DNA of 64,000 nucleotides from Entonaema liquescens. Its lineage: Eukaryota > Ascomycota > Sordariomycetes > Xylariales > Xylariaceae. Under the pieces are notes generated by a model. It was given only the letters and a program-made list of their open reading frames with translations, had not been told where the DNA came from and made no database searches. The stretch's first letter is position 1, and every line of letters starts with the position of its first letter. The stretch spans positions 744,001-808,000 of the forward strand of contig CADCSX010000006.1 in NCBI GenBank assembly GCA_902805475.1. The letters are read 5' to 3'. Positions 1 through 9,335 of the stretch are shown piece after piece. The position numbers were made by a program, and so were the translations under genes.

Positions 1-276
1 CAGAGGATTCACGTTTAGGCCCGCGAAGGAGACGTGCCCATTCCTGAGAAGCTTAGCGTCGTCTTTACCTACCTAGGTATTTTGGTTATGCGTGTCTAAC
101 TCTAGCTTAGCATCAGTTATTGGCGCCGACACTGTATAATCAAATGACTGAGTGACTACCTGGATAGGGCATTTTGATATTCAATATATTATTATAAACT
201 ATATGTTGGTACTTTTGTGTTTGTATGCTAAACTTCTTAAATGTTAACCTCCTATGTTTCTTTTTTCTAGTACGTC

Positions 277-411
277 TGTCAGGGGTCTCAAGTGAGACCC
301 CTTAGAGCAAAGAAGCGACTTAGTATGAATAGCTCTGACTCCAGAGTTATCCTAAGAGTTCCTTAAAGAACAATAAAGTTGTTTCCTCTCCTTTTGGTTT
401 GCCTCGTAACA
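277..411 (+). repeat. Hairpin-rich MITE-like repeat, copy 1
   Basis: A 135-bp element that is found again, inverted and with roughly three quarters identity by eye, at 50389-50532. It opens with TGTCAGGGGTCTCA and ends TTTGCCTCGTAACA. The other copy ends TGACA, so the ancestral ends were probably inverted TGTCA/TGACA. It carries consecutive short hairpins: a 9-bp stem GGGGTCTCA/TGAGACCCC at 282-301, then CTCTG/CAGAG and GTTC/GAAC. No coding capacity and no clear target-site duplication are visible. A non-autonomous DNA element is the best reading, but a structured retroposon cannot be excluded. Confidence 0.6.
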
Positions 412-776
412 ATGTCATAGAAATTCATTACTTACCACTTACCACATTATAAACATATCGGATAGCATTCACTCTCTTACACACGTTCTCGTTCCAGCTA
501 TCACAGCTTACGTGTTCGCTAGTAATTTAATCGTCAGACAATCGGGTCAAAACGCAAGTGACACCTGCAAAAGAACATCGCACAACGGTAGGGTCCGTAG
601 GCAAAGCATTTATATAGTTCCCCTCCTACGCTTTCCCAAACTATTTCCCTTTTACCACATTTCCCTCCTTTACCTCGCACAAATATCCTTAAATAAACGC
701 TTGGTAGTCCTAAACCATTTCAAGCCCTAGATCCACTGTCGCGCATCAGATTTTCTTTTCGACCGCGAAGAAAAAA

Positions 777-977
777 ATGGGTAATTGTTTTAGCCAGCCT
801 AGTGGCAAACATTCGGACGATCGCCGCTCACGAAGTCACGGCCCACGAACTCATGGCCGAAGACGTACCGGCTCGGTAATAAGGCACAAACGTACGCGTG
901 AGCCGGAGCAGGAATTAGGAGAAGGGGTTGTCGTAATCTGCCCGACTTCTAACGAGCCGTTTGCCCCGCCGAGGTGA
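777..977 (+). CDS. Doubtful small ORF with N-myristoylation-like start
   Basis: A 66-codon ATG ORF whose start lies in a favourable A-rich context (AAAAAAATGG). The predicted protein begins MGNCFS, which fits the N-myristoylation consensus (Gly2, Ser6) with a Cys4 that could be palmitoylated. It is followed by a strongly basic Arg/His/Ser-rich stretch (about residues 11-44) and no other domain I recognise. No introns are needed. It stands alone, more than 250 bp from the next gene on the opposite strand. It may be a membrane-anchored small protein or chance. The composition and isolation leave it uncertain. Confidence 0.3.
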   Translation: MGNCFSQPSGKHSDDRRSRSHGPRTHGRRRTGSVIRHKRTREPEQELGEGVVVICPTSNEPFAPPR

Positions 978-1231
978 TTACTGCGTTGCGACGTTTGCAG
1001 CGGGCGAAGACGAGAAATGGCGTTTTTATAGAACTAAATATATTATATCGTTGATTTCACACTTGCCATGACCCATTGCATGTTATGTTATTTCCGTGCC
1101 CGCGTTTCCGTTGTCTGCCTCTCTACCCCCTTAACCCCTTTTCTCTAGCCCCCATACCTTATACGAACTTAATACATCATATTACAACAAAGCTTGCTCA
1201 AATAATACACATCTCCCTCGAATGAGTGATC

Positions 1232-1865
1232 TTATTGTTTGATCTCCTGCTTTTGGAATAGACCTAATGCGATGCGGAAGCAACCTTTGTTATCACCAGT
1301 AGCCAACGATCTCGAGCATATACTAACTCACCTTCAATGCTCGGCATCCACGGATCCCGCGACTTGCAGAAAAACTCGCCCTTGGGCTTGACTTGAGCGC
1401 GGGCGTGGTCCTCCATCGTGCCGTAGAAGACGTATATATTATCTCCCGCGTTTGCCTGTACGCACATGCCATCAGTACAGTGTTCCAGTACAGCCGCGAA
1501 CCATGCCTCAAGGGCAAGCGAGCGAGCGAGCGATATTAACAAAAGCTCAAGCGGCGTTAAAAAAAGAAGGAAAGAAGGACACATACCCCGTATTCCAAAA
1601 GCGGCCCACCACACGTATCGCAGAACTCGCGATGCAGCAACACGCCGCTCCCGTTATCCGCCTCGTGCACCTTCACATGCTCGCTCCCTCGCGTGATCTC
1701 GAACGCCGTCTTAGGAATCTTCGTCGTGATACCGTGCTCGCCGCCCGTGAACTTCTTGCAGTTGCCGCAGTGGCATATACTGGTGCGAGCCAGCGACTGC
1801 GGGTCCTCGAGGGTGATCGTATACCTTATCCTGCCGCAGTAACAGCCCCCCTGAAGCGGTGCCAT
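1232..1865 (-). CDS. GFA/CENP-V domain protein (glutathione-dependent formaldehyde-activating family)
   Basis: Three exons on the minus strand: 1587-1865, 1332-1455 and 1232-1263, giving 144 aa. Introns are GTATGT...CAG (131 nt) and GTGAGT...TAG (68 nt). The start is the Met of MAPLQGG, since this family begins directly before the first zinc site. Zinc-binding cysteines are visible as GGCYCG near residue 8, CHCGNC around residue 33, and CDTCGG near residue 84. The C-terminal part YVFYGT...GEFFCKSRDPWMP is characteristic of fungal members. The family (PF04828) binds zinc. Bacterial members condense formaldehyde with glutathione, but most fungal copies have unproven substrates. The second and third exons are short, and the last encodes only ten residues. 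Confidence 0.85.
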
Positions 1866-2653
1866 ATTCTTCCTCTTTCTCTTTGGGCTTGTTTCGTCTG
1901 AGCGGGCGGGTGTGGTATAAAGATGATGTAAGGTTGTGAGTTTAGGAGATTGGGAAATAGACTGTGAGTACGGGGTGGAGATGTGATACTGGGGATTAGA
2001 GAGCGAGATAACTATGGATCTAGTGACTTTATTCAATCCTAAAGGTGGAATAGTAAGATATCGATAAAGTATACTGGGGGTTCTAATACCAGACATAACA
2101 CGTCTGTCAACCCGAAGACTTCAGTTAATGATCATACTACTAAGATTGTTGCTCTTGTAGAAGCTTCATTGACCCGGAAAGTACCGCTAAGAGTGGCGTA
2201 GATTCTTTAATTGCAGTTATTTCGTAAGCTGGCGTGAAAATCTGGGTAGTCCTCGATGACGTCGAATAGGCGTCATGAAGGAAATTCCGTGCCGGATCGT
2301 CCGTCCCACTTATCCGGATCGGAATGGATGCGTTAGCCGCGGGCCGGGCCGCCCCCACGGAATCCAGCATCCCCGGTCTTTCGACATTTAATTTTCGACT
2401 TATGCTCGCATTGTGGATAGCATGGAATAAAATACACGTTTGGTTTATATTTATATTTGGAGGATCGAGTTTACTTTAACCTTGTAAGTTAATCGGCCTA
2501 AATAAAAGTAAAGACTATGAGATTTAAGCTCGTTAAGACAAATTTTGTTTACCACCCTTAAATGTTATATGTACAACTGCCTCCCGTTGATAATCACTGC
2601 AGAATCTTTTATCAGCCCCGGTCGTAGTCTGCGTATTTGCTGAGCTAACTCTT
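1866..2653. other. Intergenic, nothing convincing
   Basis: About 790 bp between two minus-strand genes. It must contain the promoter of the GFA-domain gene and the 3' end of the zinc-knuckle gene's neighbourhood. A 76-codon minus-strand ORF at 2140-2370 has no recognisable motif and I do not call it. The last few hundred bases (2390-2640) are moderately AT-rich. Confidence 0.5.
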
Positions 2654-4159
2654 TCATTTTGATACTACCTTTTCTAAGACCGGCTTACCATTCCTCAAGC
2701 AGTCTTGACATGTCCTGCCAACAAATTGTTCTTTTGAAGTTTTGTTCTTCTTTTTTCCGCATTCCCTGCAATGAAGATGACATAGATAAAAATTACAACC
2801 CTTAGCAGGGCACTCTACCTTCCACCGGCAGTCTTGAGTGAGATGGCTCTCCCCGCACGGACATTTCTTCAGGGAGCATTCCCTCCCTGAGTGACCCCTG
2901 GTACCACACATGCAGCAACGGTAGGAGCAAAGCATTGCATTCTTGTGACGGCCCGAGCCTGGTGGGTTCGGACACCCGCATCTTCGGCTGCATTTGATAT
3001 CGCATTCGAAAGCAGTGTGGTATTGTGGAAAGGGCATGCATTTACATCGGTTGCTCGCCTTGATTGAGCAAGCATGCGCCTTGTGAACCAGCGAGTTACA
3101 ATAACCACATCTCGCAGGACAGGTTGACGAACGATGACTACTATACTGGGAACAGTTAGCACACGGATTCCTGGATTTCCCCTGGGCCTGTTTCTGTGTA
3201 GGCTTCTTCTCAAACACTTTGGGTTTATCGGTGAACATTGCTCGGATGTGGGTTCGACTCAAGCTTCTGCGACGTGATTTCTTATCAAGTTCGGACAAAG
3301 GGCGGCGAGGGTAGTAAACGGTCCATTTATCTTCAATGTCCCTCATATCTTTAATACTTAAAGCTGCCGTGGCCCATGAATTATGCGCAGGCAGGCTGCT
3401 GGACCTTTGAGGCCTCCCTCGACGTAGACATCCCGTGTTAACAAGACGAATCGTCTTGACCGGGTTTTTGGAGTAATCGAGTGTTCGTGGGAATTTAAGG
3501 GGCATATGATATTTTAATATGTTTCGCCACCGCCTACTAATCAGGTGGGGATCGATACAAAATTCAACATCAGAAGAGGCATTGATCCTTAAGCGATGCC
3601 CGCCGGAAAACAAAGAGTAGCAATAGTCTGTTTTTGAAACCGACTGGTAGGTTTTGAGGTGCTGCTTCGTATCTTTTTTCCAGGCGGAGGACTTTGGTGT
3701 GGCTAGAAAGCCCGGGTGGGAACGGCAAAGAAAGCCAATCCAAGCCCGGATAGATGGTTCAGACTCGAAATAATATCGTTGTACAAGCCCTAAGACAACT
3801 TTACCAAGAGTATACGAACGATCCAAGTATGGGTAGTAAAGTAGAGGGTCGAGTAACGGACCAGAGGGGGAAAAGAAGAGGTGTAGTAGTTCTAATGCGG
3901 AGAAAGACGAGCCGTGATCAGTCTTGAGTGTTCTAGATAGAATATGCATATCAAGACCAAGTTTTCGATCACGGCATTTAATCTGACCAAGTGTAGTATC
4001 TTCGTCAAATGGTTTGTCATAGGCAGCTGGCCTTATTTTCTCAGGTGACATGTACTCCTGCATTATTCGGTTGACTATGATGTCGCGATAGGATATAGGT
4101 CTATGTTCATATTTACTAAAGTCCAAGTCTATTCCGTTTAGGGGATAGTGTGTAGTCAT
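2654..4159 (-). CDS. Cysteine-rich CCHC zinc-knuckle protein of unknown role
   Basis: A single uninterrupted ORF of 501 aa starting MTTHYPLNG. The N-terminal 330 residues match no domain I recognise. A basic linker rich in Lys, Arg and Ser follows. The last about 170 residues hold repeated Cys/His clusters, including canonical CX2CX4HX4C knuckles such as CGYCNSLVHKAHAC and CMCGTRGHSGREC, a near-canonical CANCSQYSSHRSSTC, and further CxC/CX2C pairs near the end (CHLHCREC, CQDC). Such knuckles bind single-stranded RNA or DNA in many eukaryotic proteins, so a nucleic-acid-binding role is inferred only. There is no gag, protease or reverse transcriptase next to it, so I do not call it a retroelement. 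A 7/14-bp minisatellite lies just upstream of the start codon. Confidence 0.75.
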   Translation of the reverse strand: MTTHYPLNGIDLDFSKYEHRPISYRDIIVNRIMQEYMSPEKIRPAAYDKPFDEDTTLGQIKCRDRKLGLDMHILSRTLKTDHGSSFSALELLHLFFSPSGPLLDPLLYYPYLDRSYTLGKVVLGLVQRYYFESEPSIRAWIGFLCRSHPGFLATPKSSAWKKDTKQHLKTYQSVSKTDYCYSLFSGGHRLRINASSDVEFCIDPHLISRRWRNILKYHMPLKFPRTLDYSKNPVKTIRLVNTGCLRRGRPQRSSSLPAHNSWATAALSIKDMRDIEDKWTVYYPRRPLSELDKKSRRRSLSRTHIRAMFTDKPKVFEKKPTQKQAQGKSRNPCANCSQYSSHRSSTCPARCGYCNSLVHKAHACSIKASNRCKCMPFPQYHTAFECDIKCSRRCGCPNPPGSGRHKNAMLCSYRCCMCGTRGHSGRECSLKKCPCGESHLTQDCRWKVECPAKGCNFYLCHLHCRECGKKKNKTSKEQFVGRTCQDCLRNGKPVLEKVVSK

Positions 4160-4185
4160 GCTGAGCTATTTCTTGTTAAGATGCA

Positions 4186-4279
4186 GTATTGAGTATTGAG
4201 TATTGAGTATTGAGTATTGAGTATTGAGTGTTGAGTCCTGAGTGTTGAGTCCTGAGTGTTGAGTCCTGAGTGTTGAGTT
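4186..4279. repeat. Heptamer/14-mer minisatellite
   Basis: About six copies of a 7-bp unit GTATTGA pass into about three to four copies of a 14-bp unit GTGTTGAGTCCTGA, itself two diverged heptamers. It starts 27 bp upstream of the start codon of the zinc-knuckle gene, so it sits in its promoter/5' UTR. Two other 7-bp arrays occur in this window. Confidence 0.9.
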
Positions 4280-5355
4280 GTCAAAAGGTGCGGATGACTT
4301 GAAGTAAACCTCGTAGGTACCTAATCTACTTGTACTCTTAGATACTAGGTCCGATCACAATGTGGCTGGAGGAATGGCTAGGTTAGCTAAAGTGGCTTGA
4401 GATGTGGATGTGGATGTGGCTTAAGCAGTTGCAATACTTAAAATCCATTTCTTTACAAACTCGAAGTCTAGACCCCAATAAGAACTTCGGGACCCCCAAT
4501 ACGTGTAGACGAGACAAGGTAACATTACTAATTCCCCAACCCCGAATGGCGTTTTTCACGATGTGGGTTTTCGCGGGGGAACAACTAAGAAAAGAAAAAG
4601 AAACAAGCTCTCTCTAGCTACATACTTAGCTACATAGCTACTGTCGCTAATTTCGGCCCGCAAAGCAGAAAAGCGTCCTTCCGTTTCACGACACTCCGTC
4701 GACGGAAGAGGCAAGTCGCTCGAGGCCAAGGCGCCCTCGGGTTAACCCGAGCAACCATATTTCTTCAGTCATGCTACCTTGAATGCTGCTGGTTGTTCCT
4801 GAGGCCGAGAGGGGAATAGTTCTTATCGCCTCGTCACCAGTTTTTATCCAAACGGAGATGTTCCCTTAACTTCTTTGTCAGCCTACAGAGAAGCAAGGTA
4901 GAACGCTTCCGCTGTTGCGCCGTGCGATTGCGTCGAAGGTCCAGAACTTCTTGAAGGACTTGTGATTCTGGTCCTGGGAATCGGAGCCGCGCCCAGCTTC
5001 CAGGTTACCCTATCCGCGCTCCACTTTACCTCTGGGCTTCGCGGTTGATCGGTTCCCTAAGCCTGTGTCGCCTACGAATGCCCACTGGTCATGGAGAGGA
5101 ACCGTGGGTTCGTGATATAGGATCAATAATTCCCTCCCCTATTAGTTAGGGTGCATCTTGATAGTGTATATATCTACTAGCGTATTTAGTCAGATCTTGT
5201 CCGGAATAAGTTTCCGTCAGCCCACTCGTGCTCATCAGCCTCATAATATATCAGTATATATATATATATAGTATCCCTTAGGACGCTTTTCTTCACGATG
5301 TCCAGTCCGAAGGTACCTATTGCGCAACTTCCTAGCGTGATACGTTGACAATATA
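4280..5355. other. Intergenic upstream of cellobiose dehydrogenase
   Basis: About 1.1 kb between divergently transcribed genes, holding the promoters of both. There is a short (TA)n run near 5255-5270 and a mixed-composition stretch at 4630-5110. I find no ORF, tRNA or other RNA gene that I can support in it. Confidence 0.5.
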
Positions 5356-8300
5356 ATGGCTCGTTTCGGCCCTTTTGTGTCACTGCTTCTGGCAGTCAGC
5401 TTAAGTGAGTTAACTCCCTGTACGCTGACAATGGTCTTACTAACACCGTGTAGATTTCCAGAAATGCCTAGGCCAGGCTAGTGCCCCGACTTTGTACAAG
5501 GACAGCAAAACCGGCATCACATTCGACACATGGACTGTGCCGGATAAGGCGGACGGTTCTGGTGGTGTGTCAGCCTGGGGTGGTTTAACCTTCGGTGTCG
5601 CACTACCAGAGAATGCTTTGACTGTCGATGCTACCGAGTTCATAGGATACCTGGCTAGTATAACAAGTTCAAGTCTAATAGCTCAATACACTAATCCTTC
5701 CAACAGAAATGCGGCTCCAACGGTACAACCACGAACGGATGGTGCGGTCTGTCTTTCGGGGGACCGATGACCAATAGCCTGCTTCTTATGGCCTGGCCGT
5801 TCGAAGATGAAATTCTCACATCGTTCCTCTTTGCCGGTGGATATACTAGCCCGGACGTCTATACAGGCGACGCCAAGCTAACTCAAATATCATCTACCAT
5901 TGATAAAGACCACTATACTCTAATATTTAGATGTCAGAACTGTTTAGCATGGGACCAAGACGGTGCGTCAGGTTCCGCGTCGACTAGTGCCGGCTCTCTG
6001 GTCTTAGGATGGGCTAGCTCGCTTAAGTCTCCGGGAAACCCGGCCTGTCCAGCGGATATTACCATAAACTTCCATAGCAACGGCCAAAGTATTTGGGGTG
6101 CTACTCTGGACGAAAATGCCCCAAATCCATCATACTCGAAATGGGCTGAACAAGCTACCGCTACAGTTACCGGAAGCTGCGGAGGGCCAACACCTACTAC
6201 CACGACAACCACGACCACATCAGTTCCTACTGCTACTGGTATCCCGGTCCCGACAGATACTTACGACTACATTGTTGTTGGTGCGGGCGCTGGTGGAATC
6301 CCTTTGGCAGACAAGTTGAGCGAGGCTGGGAAGAGTGTGTTACTCATTGAAAAGGGACCTCCGTCTTCAGGACGATGGGGGGGTTCACTTAAGCCGGAGT
6401 GGTTAGAAGGCACTAACTTGACTCGATTTGATGTCCCTGGTTTATGCAATGAGATTTGGGTCAACTCTGCAGGTATTGCTTGCACTGATACGGATCAGAT
6501 GGCTGGCTGTGTACTAGGCGGGGGTACAGCGGTTAATGCAGGGTTATGGTGGAAGGTATGTCATGTTATGCATCCAGAGATACGGTGAAACTAACAGTAG
6601 AACTTAGCCATATACTCTTGACTGGGACTACAATTTCCCCAAAGGATGGCGATCTTCAGATGTGGCCCCTGCAACTAAGAGAGTATTCTCTCGCATTCCT
6701 GGTACTGATCATCCGTCGGTGGATGGAAAACGGTATTACCAGCAAGGCTTTGAAGTTCTAGCCAGTGGCTTAAGGGCGAGCGGGTGGACAGAGGTTACTG
6801 CTAACGATGTGCCAAACAAGAAAAATCACACATTCTCTCATTCGCCATTCATGTTTTCTGGTGGTGAACGTGGCGGGCCTATGGCAACTTACTTGGTCTC
6901 CGCTAGCAAGCGCAAGAACTTCCATTTATGGATGGGCACGGCTGTAAAGAGAGTTGTTAGGTCGGGTGGTCATATTACTGGTATCGAGGTCGAGCCGTTC
7001 ATAAACGGAGGATACACTGGTGTTGTCAATGTTACTTCGGTTACTGGCCGCGTCATCTTGTCTGCAGGAACGTTCGGATCCGCCAAGATCCTCCTACGGA
7101 GTAAGTTACTTCAATCCCAGAGGCCCTCTTATCGTCTAAGTCATTAACTTAATCAGGTGGAATCGGACCGTCGGATCAGCTAGACGTTGTCAAATCGTCA
7201 ACGGATGGACCAACCATGATTTCCAATAGCTCTTGGATCAATCTACCCGTCGGGTATAACTTGGAAGACCACACCAACGTTCGCTGCCCCTGAACTATCG
7301 TGAACCCTAGCATCTTATACTTACACTTCCTTAGACTGATACTGTTATTACGCACCCTGATGTCGTGTTCTACGACTTCTACGAAGCCTGGGATAACCCT
7401 AATGTCACTGACAAAAACCTATACCTTGGTTAGTTGTGCCTAGTTCTAATATCATTCAATAGATTTGCAGCTAACCTATACTCATAGATTCTCGATCGGG
7501 TATTCTAGCTCAAGCAGCACCAAATATCGGACCAATGTAAGCCACTAGGCCGTAAGCCCACCAGTATCTAATATTGTATAGGTTCTGGGATGAAATAAAA
7601 GGTGACGACGGTGTAGTTCGGCAGCTTCAGTGGACTGCTAGGGTCGAGGGAAGCGCTGGAACACCCAATGGCTGTATGTTCCCCCCCATTCCTCGGAGCT
7701 CACACCTGTTGACAGAAGTAGATGCTATGACCATGAGCCAGTATCTCGGACGAGGCTCAAAGTCAAGAGGCCGAATGACCATCACAAAGGCGTTGACTAC
7801 TGTCGTCTCAACACTCCCCTACTTACAGGATAAGAATGATGTTCAGGCCGTTATACAGGGTATCAAGAACCTTCAAGCTGCTCTATCAAATGTAGAGGGG
7901 CTCACATGGACTTACCCACCATCAAACACCACTGTCGAAGACTTTGTTAATGACGTTAGTTGCGCTCATGCTGTTCAATAAGAGAAAAGCGCTAATAATT
8001 GCAGATGCTCGTGTCGTACACCAACCGACGATCCAATCACTGGATTGGTAAGTTAACCAGTATTACCTTGGAGTTTGATATAGTGACTAATAATTATCAG
8101 GAACCAGCAAGCTCGGAACAGACGATGGCCGTGTGAACAGCGGTTCAGCCGTAGTTGACCTCGATACTAGGGTGTACGGTACCGATAATTTGTTCGTCGT
8201 TGACGCCAGTATCTTCCCAGGTCATATCACTACCAACCCCACCTCTTACATTGTCATCGTTGCCGAACACGCCTCGGAAAGGATCCTCGCCTTAGCACCA

Positions 8301-8472
8301 CCTAAGGCACAACCAAGGTTTGCTCAATGCGGCGGACTACAGTGGACAGGTAGCTTTCAGTGCGCCGCGCCGTACACCTGCAAGTACCAGAACGAATTCT
8401 ATTCTCAGGTGAGTACATTCTCTTCTATGTCTGATACGCCAAGCGCTAATACTTTGGGAATAGTGTGTTTAA
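5356..8472 (+). CDS. Cellobiose dehydrogenase with cytochrome, GMC flavodehydrogenase and C-terminal CBM1
   Basis: Secreted flavocytochrome that oxidises cellobiose and passes electrons from FAD to heme and on to lytic polysaccharide monooxygenases. Eleven exons: 5356-5404, 5454-5653, 5707-6555, 6608-7100, 7157-7278, 7335-7428, 7488-7536, 7582-7954, 8005-8047, 8101-8408, 8464-8472, giving 862 aa in one frame. Signal peptide (MARFGPFVSLLLAVSL) at the N-terminus, interrupted by intron 1. Cytochrome domain to about residue 235, with Met104 or Met111 and His206 as plausible heme ligands. Thr-rich linker about 241-268. FAD motif VVGAGAGG about 273-280. The HWIG motif has the catalytic His, and the matching Asn is in TTNPTSY. 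CBM1 is at 828-862 (QCGG...CAAPYTC...SQCV). Intron 2 has a GC donor (GCTAGT). The last exon is only 9 nt. This is the ascomycete class that carries a CBM1. Confidence 0.95.
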
Positions 8473-9335
8473 GTTAGGTATAGGTTAGGTACCTGTTATA
8501 GTCAATTCCAAATAACTTGGGCGGTTATCCAGCGATTTCATCTATTGGGTGTGAATTAGTATCAGTATTATCAATTATAAATGTCCCGTCCTACTTAACC
8601 TAGCCGGCAGTAGACTGTTGTCAAGTCAAAAGGTCACATGAAAATAATCGACATGTACTTTTTGTATAATATCCGTGCACAACATGTTGATCATATGTAG
8701 TATGGTGCCTTGTTGTACCAATAAGGAACAAGGTAGCTTCGAACCATACTTTTTTCTTTTCTTATCCGAGAGAACTACTTATTACTTGGCTCCGTAAAGT
8801 CTTAGGTGGCTATGATATCAAGACTTGCAGTTTCAAACCCAATATAAGTATTAAGATTAACTAGAGACAAGCAATAGCTAGGTAAATATCTTGGAATATG
8901 TAAATATGTATCTATCTAACCGTTGACCAAGAAGTACGGATTTACATATGACCGGACTCCGCCAAGTGGGAACTTATCCCTTACCCCTTAAACGATATTC
9001 AAGGATTTTATTGGTTTTCAGGCCTCCCAAAGCTAACCTCTCACCGCAAGCTGTCTATCAGCCCAATCAACATATGCAGGATAACACCGTCTAAAATGGT
9101 AGTTTCAAATGAGATCCGGGCTTAATGGCTAGTTGAACTGCCACGTCAATAGAGGACTAAGCAGAATAATATACGCTTCATAAATGCCTTTGCCTTACCT
9201 TTCTCGTACTTAGTACTCAGCACTCACGATCTTAGTTAAAAGCACACCCGCTCCCCCACTCTGCGGCCCTTGCTTTTATTTACCCTTTTTGGTTGTTATC
9301 ATTAGAACATCAACATCAACCATCTCCATATCATT
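8473..9335. other. Intergenic, no gene seen
   Basis: About 860 bp between two plus-strand genes. The last 100 bp before 9336 are C/T-rich (for example CACCCGCTCCCCCACTC around 9246), as is common upstream of fungal start codons. Nothing else is identifiable. Confidence 0.5.

Noticed and set aside
512..730. 72-codon ORF on the plus strand
   Set aside because: It starts at GTG, has no motif, and shows no coding-like composition.
2140..2370. 76-codon minus-strand ORF
   Set aside because: No homology-like motif, no plausible splice partners, and intergenic composition.
2654..4159. LTR retrotransposon gag
   Set aside because: Zinc knuckles alone are not enough. No protease, reverse transcriptase, integrase or terminal repeats flank the ORF.
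4402..4617. 71-codon ORF beginning with alternating Met-Trp
   Set aside because: It arises from a GATGTG simple repeat and carries no other coding signal.
4630..5110. tRNA or 5S rRNA gene
   Set aside because: I looked for B-box-like GGTTCGANTCC and 5S landmarks here and elsewhere in the window and found none in a foldable context.
5654..5706. Cellobiose dehydrogenase as a frameshifted pseudogene
   Set aside because: All eleven exons add up to 2589 nt in one frame if this segment is a GC-AG intron, and every catalytic motif is intact.
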